Shown here: piece by piece, positions 1 through 6,998 of the stretch
Layout of the letters: every line of letters begins with the position of its first letter
Position numbering within the stretch: the stretch's first letter is position 1
Source of the DNA: Parapusillimonas granuli
GTDB lineage: Bacteria; Pseudomonadota; Gammaproteobacteria; Burkholderiales; Burkholderiaceae_B
NCBI RefSeq assembly: GCF_013416525.1
Contig: NZ_JACCEM010000007.1
Span: 124,001-188,000, forward strand
Reading direction: 5' to 3'
Length of the DNA: 64,000 nucleotides
Position numbers and translations under genes: made by a program
The notes under the pieces: model-generated
What the model was told of the DNA's origin: nothing
Database searches by the model: none
The model's input: only the letters and a program-made list of their open reading frames with translations

Positions 1-617
1 CGATCGGCCTGGCTTCGGCGCTGGGCGCCGCGCCGGCGGTGGCGGCCGCCGCTCGGCCGGGCCACGCCGAGCCGGGCGCAGCCCAGGCCGAGGAAGACTA
101 CGCGCATGTAAGGGCGATGCTGGAGCGCGCGATCGCGGAGCTGGGCGAGCCCGCCGCCGCTCCGCCGCGCGCGCGGCAAAAAGGCCTGGGCGGGGCGCGG
201 GGCAGGCCGGCGCCGCCGGTCGAGTATTCGACCTACCGCCGGCGCTATGTTTCCCTGCAGCAGAACATGGAAAGCGCCATTGCCGCCTTGAGGGCGCGCT
301 TGCGGACGGCGCTTGCGTCCGCCTCGCCCGGCGCGGCGCGGCTGGCGGTGCTGGACGCGGTCATGGAGCAGGCACTGGACGCGCGCGAGCATGAGCTGCT
401 GTCCGCCGTGCCGGCGCTGCTCGAGCGGCGTTTTCTTCGTCTGCGCCCGGCCGATCCGGAGCCGGACGCGGACAGCCTCGTGGGGCGGGCGCCGGCCTCC
501 GATGATTGGCAGGCGGTGTTCCGCCGGGACATGCAGAGCGTGCTGCGCGCCGAGCTCGACCTGCGCCTGCAGCCGGTCGATGGGCTGCTGGCGGCGCTGC
601 GGTCCGGCGCGCCCTAA
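1..617 (+). CDS. DUF3348-family protein (5' end outside window)
   Basis: The reading frame is open from the first bases of the window to a TAA at 615-617, so the true start probably lies upstream; a GTG at 39 is only a fallback. The visible part is Ala/Arg-rich and mostly helical, with no membrane segment, and is likely cytoplasmic. A conserved-looking block begins near TYRRRY and contains a helical run with LDAVMEQALDARE. I assign DUF3348 from this block and from the neighbours: a DUF802 membrane protein 15 nt downstream, an OmpA-type protein and a DUF2894 protein, the set of four usually found together in Burkholderiales. Function is unknown; it is probably an accessory subunit of the membrane complex encoded downstream. 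The family call is from memory of the gene order and was not searched. Confidence 0.7.
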   Translation, partial: IGLASALGAAPAVAAAARPGHAEPGAAQAEEDYAHVRAMLERAIAELGEPAAAPPRARQKGLGGARGRPAPPVEYSTYRRRYVSLQQNMESAIAALRARLRTALASASPGAARLAVLDAVMEQALDAREHELLSAVPALLERRFLRLRPADPEPDADSLVGRAPASDDWQAVFRRDMQSVLRAELDLRLQPVDGLLAALRSGAP

Positions 618-632
618 TTGAATCAGGACTTT

Positions 633-2453
633 ATGAACCGACTTCTACATTTTCTTGTGTTTGCGGCCGGGCTGGCGGCGGTGTGCTGGATAGGAGCCGG
701 CTATGCGGGCAGCCATGCGCTCGCCCTGAGCGTCACGGCCCTGATCGCGGCCGTGTACCTGGCCGGCGCGTGGGAGCTCCATCGCTCCGGGCGCGCCGCC
801 CGCGGCTTGCGGCAAGCCTTGGCCGGCTTGTCCGAGCCGCCCGCGGACCTGGACGCTTGGCTGTCCAGGCTGCAGCCGGGCCTGCGCAATGCCGTGCGCC
901 TGCGGATCGAAGGCGCGCGGGTGGCCTTGCCCGGGCCTGCCTTGACGCCTTATTTCGTCGGCCTGCTGGTGCTGCTGGGCATGCTGGGCACGTTTCTGGG
1001 CATGGTGGCGACTTTGCGCGGCACCGGACTTGCCCTGGAAAGCGCCACGGATCTCCAGGCCATACGCGCATCGCTCGCGGCGCCGGTGCAGGGGCTGGGA
1101 TTCGCTTTCGGGACCTCGATCGCCGGCGTGGCGGCCTCGGCGATGCTGGGCCTGCTGGCCGCCATGCACCGGTCCGAGCTCGCCGCGCTGGCGCGCGAGC
1201 TCGACGTCCGGATCCGCACGGCGCTGCATCCTTATTCGCACACGTACCAGCGCGAAGAAAGCTTCAGGCTGATGCAGCGGCAGGTGGAGCTCCTGCCCGC
1301 CATGGTCGAGCGCATGCAGTCCATGGCGGAATCGATGGAACGGCACACGCAAAGCCTGAACGAACAGCTCTTGGCCGGCCAGGCCCGCTTGCACGAGGCC
1401 GGCGAGTCCGGTCACGTCCGGCTTGCCGACGCCCTGGAACGGTCCGTGGCGGCCGGCGTGGCCGCGGGCGCGCAGGCGCTGAACGCCGCCGTGCAGCCGG
1501 CGGTCGAAGCCACGATGGCGGGCCTGGCCCGCGAGGCGGACGCGCTGCACGGCGCGCTTTCCCAGGCCATGCGGCGGCAGCTGGAAGAGATGTCGGCGCG
1601 GTTCGAGGCGGCCGCCCGCGCCGCCGCGCAGGACTGGCGGGGCGCCTGGCAGGAAGCCGTCGCCGGGCAGCAGGCGGCGAACCAGTCCATGAGCGCGGCT
1701 CTGCGCCAGGCGCTGGATGCGGCGCTGTCCCGCCAGGAGCAGGCGTGGAATCGGTCCCGTGGCGAGCTCCTGCAGACGCTGGCGGCGCAGGACGAGCGGC
1801 GCCTGCAAGCCTGGACCACGGCCCTGGGCGACACGGCGGCCGAAGCCCAGGCGCAAGCGGGCAAGACCGTCGCCCGGATCGAGCAGCTGCTCGATGCCGC
1901 GGCGCAAGCGCCCAGGGCGGCCGCCGAGGCGGTCGTCGAGGCGCGCCGGGTACTGTCGGCAAGCGCCGCGCGCGACGACGCCATGCTCGAAGAGCGCAAG
2001 CGCATGCTCACGGACTTGCACGCCTTGCTGGATGCCGTGGGCCAGGCCTCCTGCGGACAGCGCGAGGCGGTCGACGCGCTCCTGTCCCGATCGGCGGACG
2101 CGCTGGAGCGCGCCAGCGCGCAATTCACCCAGCGGATGGAAGCGGAGACGGGCAGGATGGCCGGCGCGGCGGCGTCGCTCGCGGGCGCCGGCACCGAGGT
2201 CGCGGCGCTGGGCGAATCCTTGGGCGGCGCCCTGCGGCAATTCAGCGAATCGAACGCCGCGCTGACCGAGCGCCTGGCCGGCATCGAGGCCGCGCTCGAC
2301 AAGTCCATGGCGCGCAGCGATGAACAACTGGCCTACTACGTGGCGCAGGCCCGCGAGGTGGTCGACCTGAGCATACTGTCGCAGAAGCAAATCATCGAGG
2401 AGCTGCAGGCCCTGGCGGAACGGCGGGCGCCCGCGGCCTCCGGCGCGGCATGA
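633..2453 (+). CDS. DUF802 MotA/ZorA-like membrane protein with long helical tail
   Basis: This 606-residue protein starts at ATG 633, preceded by AGGAC; a TTG at 618 is a weaker alternative. Four hydrophobic segments are visible: about residues 4-22, 31-48, 106-128 and 154-178. The last two carry LLGMLGTFLGMV and GFAFGTSIAGVAASA, small-residue and Thr/Ser-rich helices like TM3/TM4 of MotA, TolQ, ExbB and ZorA (Thr120; Thr161/Ser162). From about residue 180 to the end is a charged, Ala/Gln/Glu-rich, almost uninterrupted helical tail of about 430 residues, where DUF802 repeats lie (for example DWRGAWQEA, QDERRLQAW). The C-terminus has a distinctive SDEQLAYYVAQAREVVDLS block. The stop overlaps the next start as ATGA, which implies coupled translation with the MotB-like partner. 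An ion-conducting stator-type pore is an inference. Confidence 0.75.
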   Translation: MNRLLHFLVFAAGLAAVCWIGAGYAGSHALALSVTALIAAVYLAGAWELHRSGRAARGLRQALAGLSEPPADLDAWLSRLQPGLRNAVRLRIEGARVALPGPALTPYFVGLLVLLGMLGTFLGMVATLRGTGLALESATDLQAIRASLAAPVQGLGFAFGTSIAGVAASAMLGLLAAMHRSELAALARELDVRIRTALHPYSHTYQREESFRLMQRQVELLPAMVERMQSMAESMERHTQSLNEQLLAGQARLHEAGESGHVRLADALERSVAAGVAAGAQALNAAVQPAVEATMAGLAREADALHGALSQAMRRQLEEMSARFEAAARAAAQDWRGAWQEAVAGQQAANQSMSAALRQALDAALSRQEQAWNRSRGELLQTLAAQDERRLQAWTTALGDTAAEAQAQAGKTVARIEQLLDAAAQAPRAAAEAVVEARRVLSASAARDDAMLEERKRMLTDLHALLDAVGQASCGQREAVDALLSRSADALERASAQFTQRMEAETGRMAGAAASLAGAGTEVAALGESLGGALRQFSESNAALTERLAGIEAALDKSMARSDEQLAYYVAQAREVVDLSILSQKQIIEELQALAERRAPAASGAA

Positions 2454-3097
2454 GGGACGATATCGACGTCCAGGCGGAACCGTCGACGCCCGTCTGGGCG
2501 GTCTTCGGCGACCTGATGTCCGTGCTGCTGGGCGCCTTCGTGCTGGTGATGGTGGGCGTCATCGCCATCCAGCTGGAGCTTTCCGTCCGGCTGGAGCACG
2601 AGGTCGAGCAGCGGCGCGAGGAAACGCAGCGCCGCGTGACGCTGGAGCAGGCGTTGGCGCGGCCGCTGGCCGAAGGGCGGGTCACGCTGGTCGATGGCAG
2701 TATCGGAATCAGCGGCAGCGTGCTGTTCGCGCTCAACTCCGCCGACCTGCAAGCGGAAGGCAGCGAGGTCCTCCGGTCCCTGGTGGAACCCTTGTCGGGC
2801 TATCTCCGGTCGAATGATCTGGTGCTCATGGTCAGCGGCTTCACGGACGACCAGCAGGTGCACGAAGGCAACCGCCGCTTCGCGGACAACTGGGAACTGT
2901 CCGCGCAGCGCGCGCTGACCGTCACTCGCTCGCTGATCGAACAAGGCATACCCGCGGCGTCCGTCTTCGCCGCTGCGTTCGGGGCCGAGCGGCCGGTCGC
3001 CTCGAATGCGGATGAAGCGGGGAGGGCCAGGAACCGCCGGGTGGAGATCACGCCCGTGCCGAGATCGGCCACGATGCGGAGGGCGGCCCATGACTGA
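2450..3097 (+). CDS. MotB/ZorB-like OmpA-domain membrane protein
   Basis: This 215-residue protein has a short cytoplasmic N-terminus, one membrane helix (about residues 15-40), a short coiled coil (45-70) and a C-terminal OmpA-type peptidoglycan-binding domain (about 85-210). The helix begins VWAVFGDLMSVLLGAF, with Asp21 at its start, in the place of the proton-binding Asp of MotB (WKVAYADFMTAM type) and ZorB. The OmpA domain has the FALNSADL strand, NWELSAQRA and GRARNRRVEI, which carry the usual diaminopimelate-contacting Asp/Arg-type positions. Start ATG 2450 overlaps the DUF802 stop by 4 nt, and its own stop overlaps the DUF2894 start by 8 nt. It probably anchors the DUF802 channel to the cell wall. 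It may be listed only as 'OmpA family protein', but the intramembrane Asp makes a stator role more specific. Confidence 0.8.
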   Translation: MRDDIDVQAEPSTPVWAVFGDLMSVLLGAFVLVMVGVIAIQLELSVRLEHEVEQRREETQRRVTLEQALARPLAEGRVTLVDGSIGISGSVLFALNSADLQAEGSEVLRSLVEPLSGYLRSNDLVLMVSGFTDDQQVHEGNRRFADNWELSAQRALTVTRSLIEQGIPAASVFAAAFGAERPVASNADEAGRARNRRVEITPVPRSATMRRAAHD

Positions 3098-3491
3098 TTC
3101 CGGCACGCCGCGGGCATCCGGCGCGAAAGCGGCCGGGCGGGGCACGGCCGGGCCGAGCCCGCTGAGCGAGCTGCTTGCCCACATTGCCGCCCAGACGCCG
3201 TCCGGGGCCGCGTACCCCGAGCTGCCGGAAATGGACTACTTCCGGCAAGCCTGTGCCAGATCGGGCACGGCGCGGCTGCTGCGCCATTCCCGCGCGCAGG
3301 TGCCCGCGAACGCCGGGCCGCTGAACTCCAGCAATCTGGTGCACCGCTCGCTGTCGCTCATGCGCGAACAGTCGCCGGCGTATCTGCAGCACTTCCTGGC
3401 CTATCTCGACGCTCTGTCATGGATGGACCAGCTCGATCGCGGCGCAGCGCCCAAGAAAAGCGGGCGGGGCAAGGGGCGTGCTACGCCGTGA
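3090..3491 (+). CDS. DUF2894-family protein
   Basis: This 133-residue soluble protein is the last gene of the four-gene operon. The start at ATG 3090 lies inside the end of the OmpA gene (8-nt overlap), favouring translational coupling; frames opening at 3006 are longer but run inside that gene. The first 40 residues are Gly/Ala/Lys-rich and look disordered. The C-terminal half contains a recognisable block with NSSNLVHRSLSLMREQSP and a hydrophobic, aromatic segment YLQHFLAYLDALSWMDQL, then a basic tail (KKSGRGKGR). No catalytic motif is visible. Family assignment rests on this block and on the operon context; its role is unknown, possibly as a cytoplasmic partner of the long DUF802 tail. The 3' end overlaps the convergent LysR gene by 11 nt. 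Confidence 0.7.
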   Translation: MTDSGTPRASGAKAAGRGTAGPSPLSELLAHIAAQTPSGAAYPELPEMDYFRQACARSGTARLLRHSRAQVPANAGPLNSSNLVHRSLSLMREQSPAYLQHFLAYLDALSWMDQLDRGAAPKKSGRGKGRATP

Positions 3492-4425
3492 CGTGCTCGC
3501 AACCCATGGGTAGCTCGAGATGGCGGATGCAGTCACGCACCATGTCGAACAAGGCCTGAGCCATGGGTGTCAGCGCATAGTGGGCGTGAGTGATCAGGCA
3601 CAGCGTGCGCTTGACCGTCGGCTCTTCCAGCAGCGTGTACGACAAGCCTTCGCTCAGCACCCGGTGCGCGGCCAGGGCCGGCAACACGGCCACCCCCATG
3701 CCGCTGCGCACCAGAGCCGCCTGCGAGGTCGTGCTGGAAGCTTCGTAGAATGGCGCGGTCACGTCCCGGGGCAGGTCTATCCTGCCGCGTAGAATGCTGA
3801 GGATCCCGGTTTCGTCGACCAGGCCGATCTGCTTGCGGCCGATGAGCCGGCGCCACTGCAGCCGTTCCTCCCGAGTGGGCCAGGGTTCCGCCGACGGGTA
3901 CAACAGCCCGAACTGATCGGTCAGGCAGGGCTGGAACAGCAGGACCGGATCCTCCACCCAGCGGCTGGTCAAACCGAAGTCCGCCTCCCGATTGCTGACG
4001 CTGGCCTGGATGAGGCGCGAATTGCTGTCGTGCAGATTGATGCGTATGCCGGGGTATTGCAAACTGAATTCCTTGACCACGGGGGCCAGGATTTCAGTGA
4101 CGGCCGACGGAGCGGCGGTGATCGTGACCTGGCCACGCTCGAGCGCGCCATAGCGTATTACGTCGTCCACCGCGCCTTCGAACTCTTTCAGGACCGTGAT
4201 GGCGCGCGGCAGGAATTCCTGCCCGACCTGGGTCAGCACGACGCTGCGGCTGGTCCGCTCGAACAGCTGGCAGCCCAGAGATTGCTCCATTTGTTGAATG
4301 AGCCCGGTCACCGACGATTGCGTTTGCCTCAGGCGACGCCCCGCCGCGGTGAATCCGCCTTCCTGCGCGACGGCGATGAAGGCGTGCAAATGTTTCAGCG
4401 TGATGTGCTTGGGTAGCCTATTCAT
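3481..4425 (-). CDS. LysR-type transcriptional regulator
   Basis: This 314-residue protein has the normal length and layout for the family. A winged helix-turn-helix occupies about residues 8-67 (LKHLHAFIAVAQEGGFTAAG, then LRQTQSSVTGLIQQMEQSLG and LFERTSRS). The periplasmic-binding-like effector domain follows from about residue 95 to 300, with RGQVTITAAPS at the hinge and SGMGVAVLPALAAHRVL in the second lobe. It is transcribed away from the N-acyl-D-amino-acid deacylase / Bug receptor pair and its start is about 35 nt from that pair's predicted -35 element, so it very likely regulates them and itself. An inverted repeat lies directly upstream of its start. The effector is unknown; an N-acylated or D-amino acid is a reasonable guess from the neighbour. 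Its 3' end overlaps the DUF2894 gene. Confidence 0.9.
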   Translation of the reverse strand: MNRLPKHITLKHLHAFIAVAQEGGFTAAGRRLRQTQSSVTGLIQQMEQSLGCQLFERTSRSVVLTQVGQEFLPRAITVLKEFEGAVDDVIRYGALERGQVTITAAPSAVTEILAPVVKEFSLQYPGIRINLHDSNSRLIQASVSNREADFGLTSRWVEDPVLLFQPCLTDQFGLLYPSAEPWPTREERLQWRRLIGRKQIGLVDETGILSILRGRIDLPRDVTAPFYEASSTTSQAALVRSGMGVAVLPALAAHRVLSEGLSYTLLEEPTVKRTLCLITHAHYALTPMAQALFDMVRDCIRHLELPMGCEHVTA

Positions 4426-4433
4426 CGTAAACC

Positions 4434-4476
4434 GTGATCAATGCATCGACTAAAACAATTTTACATGATTGATCAT
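4434..4476. promoter_or_regulatory. Candidate LysR operator between divergent genes
   Basis: GTGATCAAT at 4434-4442 and ATTGATCAT at 4468-4476 are inverted copies (8 of 9 positions), each centred on TGATCA, with centres 34 bp apart (about three helical turns). The left arm lies 9 nt before the LysR start codon and the right arm sits between the -35 and -10 elements of the forward promoter. This geometry fits an autoregulated LysR site that also controls the deacylase promoter. It is inferred from symmetry only. Confidence 0.45.
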
Positions 4477-4488
4477 CCTCACCATAAT
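4460..4488 (+). promoter_or_regulatory. Sigma-70-type promoter for the deacylase operon
   Basis: TTTACA at 4460-4465 and CATAAT at 4483-4488 each match the consensus at five of six positions, with an ideal 17-bp spacer. Transcription would begin near 4495. This makes the in-frame ATGs at 4441 and 4465 unusable as starts and supports the TTG at 4528. The spacer contains one arm of the palindromic repeat. Confidence 0.6.
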
Positions 4489-4527
4489 GGGCGGCCAATC
4501 AGGCGGCGACACGACAGGGGGCGCATT

Positions 4528-5988
4528 TTGGAATCGACAGACATCTTCGACACATTGCTGGTCGGCGGCTGGATCATCGACGGCACCGGAGCGGCCCGCC
4601 GCCGCGGCGACGTCGGAATCCAGGGCGACCGCATCGCGGCGGTGGGCGACTTGCAGGCGCGGGGGGCGACCGCCCGGCGCGTCATCGATGCGGCGGGCAA
4701 GGTGATCGCCCCGGGTTTCATCGACACGCACGGCCACGACGACTTGATGTTCATGGAGCGGCCGGGTCTCGAATGGAAGACCAGCCAGGGCGTCACCTCG
4801 GTCGTCGTGGGCAATTGCGGGGTCAGCGCCGCGCCCCGGCCTCTGCCGGGCAATACCGCGGCCTCGTTTTCCCTGCTGGGGCAAACCGAATTGTTCGAAT
4901 CCCATCAGGCCTATTTTCAGCGTCTCGAAAGCCTGGATCCCATGGTGAATGTCGCGGCGCTGGTCGGGCACGCCAACTTGCGCCTGGCGGCGATGAAGGA
5001 CCCGCTGGCCCGCCCGACCGCCGCCGAGCAGGCGCGCATGCAGCAATTGCTGGAAGAGGCGCTCGAGGCCGGGGTGGTCGGCATGAGCACCGGGCTGGCA
5101 TACGAGCCGGGCTGCCGGGCGGAGCGGGACGAATTGCTGGGGCTTGCGAGCGTGGCGGCGCGCCATGGGGCGCTGCATACCAGCCACATCCGCAACGAAG
5201 GCGACGACGTCATCGCTTCCGTGGACGAGGTGCTGGAGCTGGGCGCCGGATCCGGTTGCGCCACCATCATCTCGCATCATAAATGCCTGCTGCCCCGCAA
5301 TTGGGGCAGCAGCGCGACCACGCTCGGGAGCATCGACCGCGCGCGGGCATCCGGCCTGGACGTGGCGATGGACGTCTATCCCTACACGGCCAGTTCCACC
5401 ATCCTGATCGCCGACCGCGCCGAGTCGATCGACGACATCAAGATCACCTGGTCCACGCCCCATCCGGAATGCGGCGGGCGGTATCTGGCGGACATCGCGG
5501 AAGAATGGGGCTGCGGCAGGAAAGAGGCGGCCGAAAGGCTGGCGCCGGCCGGGGCGATTTATTTCGCCATGGACGAGGCCGACGTGCAAAGAGTCCTCGC
5601 CCACCCATGCTGCATGGTGGGCTCGGACGGCCTGCCCAACGATGCCAACCCGCACCCTCGCCTATGGGGCAGCTTCACGCGCGTCCTGGGCAATTACGTG
5701 CGCCGCTGCAAGCTGCTGTCGCTCGAGGCGGCCATAGCGAAGATGACCGCTTTGCCCGCCACCGTTTTCGGCCTGCGGGACCGCGGGACGATCCGGCCCG
5801 GCGCCTATGCGGACGTCGTGGTCTTCGATCCCGACGTCGTGGAAGACCGCGCCGATTGGGACCACCCCACGCTGCCGTCGGTCGGCATCGAACACGTGCT
5901 CGTCAACGGCACGGCCGTTTTTCCGGAGCCGCCGCAAAGACGGCCCGGACGCGTATTGAAGCGCAACCCGGAGCGGTGCGCCGCCTGA
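4528..5988 (+). CDS. N-acyl-D-amino-acid deacylase (D-aminoacylase)
   Basis: This amidohydrolase-superfamily enzyme removes the acyl group from N-acyl-D-amino acids in the cytoplasm. I place the start at TTG 4528 (486 residues), 7 nt after AGGGG and downstream of the predicted promoter; frames beginning at 4441 or 4465 would start before the transcript. Visible motifs in order: FIDTHGHDD (metal-binding HxH type), VVVGNCGVS (the Cys ligand of D-aminoacylases), GMSTGLAYEPG, HTSHIRNEGDD (His ligand), IISHHKC (His ligand), and a C-terminal GSDGLPND with HPRLWGSFTRVLG. The short N-terminal beta segment (LLVGGWIIDGTG) and the C-terminal DVVVFDP strand are typical of the family. It is followed by a Bug receptor 32 nt downstream, which suggests import of the substrate or a related acid. 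Confidence 0.88.
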   Translation: MESTDIFDTLLVGGWIIDGTGAARRRGDVGIQGDRIAAVGDLQARGATARRVIDAAGKVIAPGFIDTHGHDDLMFMERPGLEWKTSQGVTSVVVGNCGVSAAPRPLPGNTAASFSLLGQTELFESHQAYFQRLESLDPMVNVAALVGHANLRLAAMKDPLARPTAAEQARMQQLLEEALEAGVVGMSTGLAYEPGCRAERDELLGLASVAARHGALHTSHIRNEGDDVIASVDEVLELGAGSGCATIISHHKCLLPRNWGSSATTLGSIDRARASGLDVAMDVYPYTASSTILIADRAESIDDIKITWSTPHPECGGRYLADIAEEWGCGRKEAAERLAPAGAIYFAMDEADVQRVLAHPCCMVGSDGLPNDANPHPRLWGSFTRVLGNYVRRCKLLSLEAAIAKMTALPATVFGLRDRGTIRPGAYADVVVFDPDVVEDRADWDHPTLPSVGIEHVLVNGTAVFPEPPQRRPGRVLKRNPERCAA

Positions 5989-6020
5989 CACTTCATCTTT
6001 TTCTCAATGGAGACAAAACC

Positions 6021-6995
6021 ATGTTCAAAGCCCGCAAGCTCATTGTGGCATCAATGCTGTTTACCGGCCTGGCGGCCAGCCTGAATGCCTGGGCGGCCTT
6101 CCCGGATAAGCCCATCACCCTGATCGTGCCTTTTTCGGCCGGCGGCCCCACCGACGTCGTGGGACGGGTTGTCGCCACGAAAGCGAGCCAGATACTGGGG
6201 GTGCAAGTGGTCGTTGAGAACCGGGCGGGAGCGGCTGGCGCAATAGGCGCCAACGCGGTCGCACGCGCCAAGCCGGACGGCTATACCGTCGGCCTTGCCA
6301 CGGTCAGCACGCACGGAACGGCGCCCAATCTGTATCCGGAGATTCCCTATGATGCCGTAAAGGATTTCACGCCCTTGACCAATCTGGTCGCGAGCCCAAA
6401 CATCTTGAGCGTGCACCCTGGTTTTCCCGCCAAGGACCTCAAGGAGTTCGTCGCCTACATCAAGGCCAACCCCGGCAAATACGGGTACGCGAACGCCGGC
6501 GCGGGTGGCATCAATGATTTGGGCATGATCTGGTTCCTGCAGCGCATAGGCGGCGAAATGATCAGCATTCCCTATCGCGGGTCGGCGCCTGCGCTGACTG
6601 ACGTGGTGGGTGGTAGCGTACCGGTGATATTCGACAACTTCCCGTCGTCGCTGCCACACATCCAAAGCGGCAAGCTGCGCGCCTTGGCCATCACCGGCGC
6701 AGAGCGCAATCGGCAGTTGCCGGATCTGCCCACGTTCAAAGAGGCGGGGCACGTGGACTACGACGTGACGGCCTGGTATGGCCTGATCGGCCCCGCGGGC
6801 CTGCCTGATGACGTGCGCGACACACTGGCGCAGGCCTTCGCGAAGGCGGTAAAGGATCCGGAAACTTCTGCGAAGCTTACCGAGTCGGGCGCATTCCCGG
6901 TCGGCAATACGCCCGCGGAATTCGGTGCCCAGATACGCAATGAAATCGCGCGCTGGAGCGAAGTGATCAAGAAAGGCAACATCAAGCTGCAATAG
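6021..6995 (+). CDS. Bug-family periplasmic solute receptor (TctC-like)
   Basis: This 324-residue secreted binding protein starts at ATG 6021 behind a GGAGAC ribosome site. A Sec signal peptide ends near residue 26 (SLNAWA-AFPDK). The Bug signature follows: KPITLIVPFSAGGPTDVVGR, the first loop around the ligand, then VVVENRAGAAGA and ARAKPDGYTVGLATVS, and later IPYRGSAPALTDVVGG. These proteins bind carboxylates and related small molecules through two conserved beta-strand loops with bridging waters. No TctA/TctB membrane genes are adjacent, which is common for this hugely expanded family in Bordetella-like bacteria, so it may serve a distant transporter or act in sensing. Cotranscription with the deacylase suggests an N-acyl or D-amino-acid-derived ligand, but this is inference. 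Confidence 0.88.
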   Translation: MFKARKLIVASMLFTGLAASLNAWAAFPDKPITLIVPFSAGGPTDVVGRVVATKASQILGVQVVVENRAGAAGAIGANAVARAKPDGYTVGLATVSTHGTAPNLYPEIPYDAVKDFTPLTNLVASPNILSVHPGFPAKDLKEFVAYIKANPGKYGYANAGAGGINDLGMIWFLQRIGGEMISIPYRGSAPALTDVVGGSVPVIFDNFPSSLPHIQSGKLRALAITGAERNRQLPDLPTFKEAGHVDYDVTAWYGLIGPAGLPDDVRDTLAQAFAKAVKDPETSAKLTESGAFPVGNTPAEFGAQIRNEIARWSEVIKKGNIKLQ

Positions 6996-6998
6996 CGG

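Noticed and set aside
506-2323. Alternative frame inside the DUF802 gene
   Set aside because: Arg/Gly/Ala-rich translation with no domain; the listed frame has membrane helices and overlapping starts with its neighbours.
1-3491. Bona fide Zorya defence locus
   Set aside because: ZorC, ZorD or ZorE-type effector genes are not present downstream; only the membrane-core resemblance is supported, and upstream sequence is not visible.
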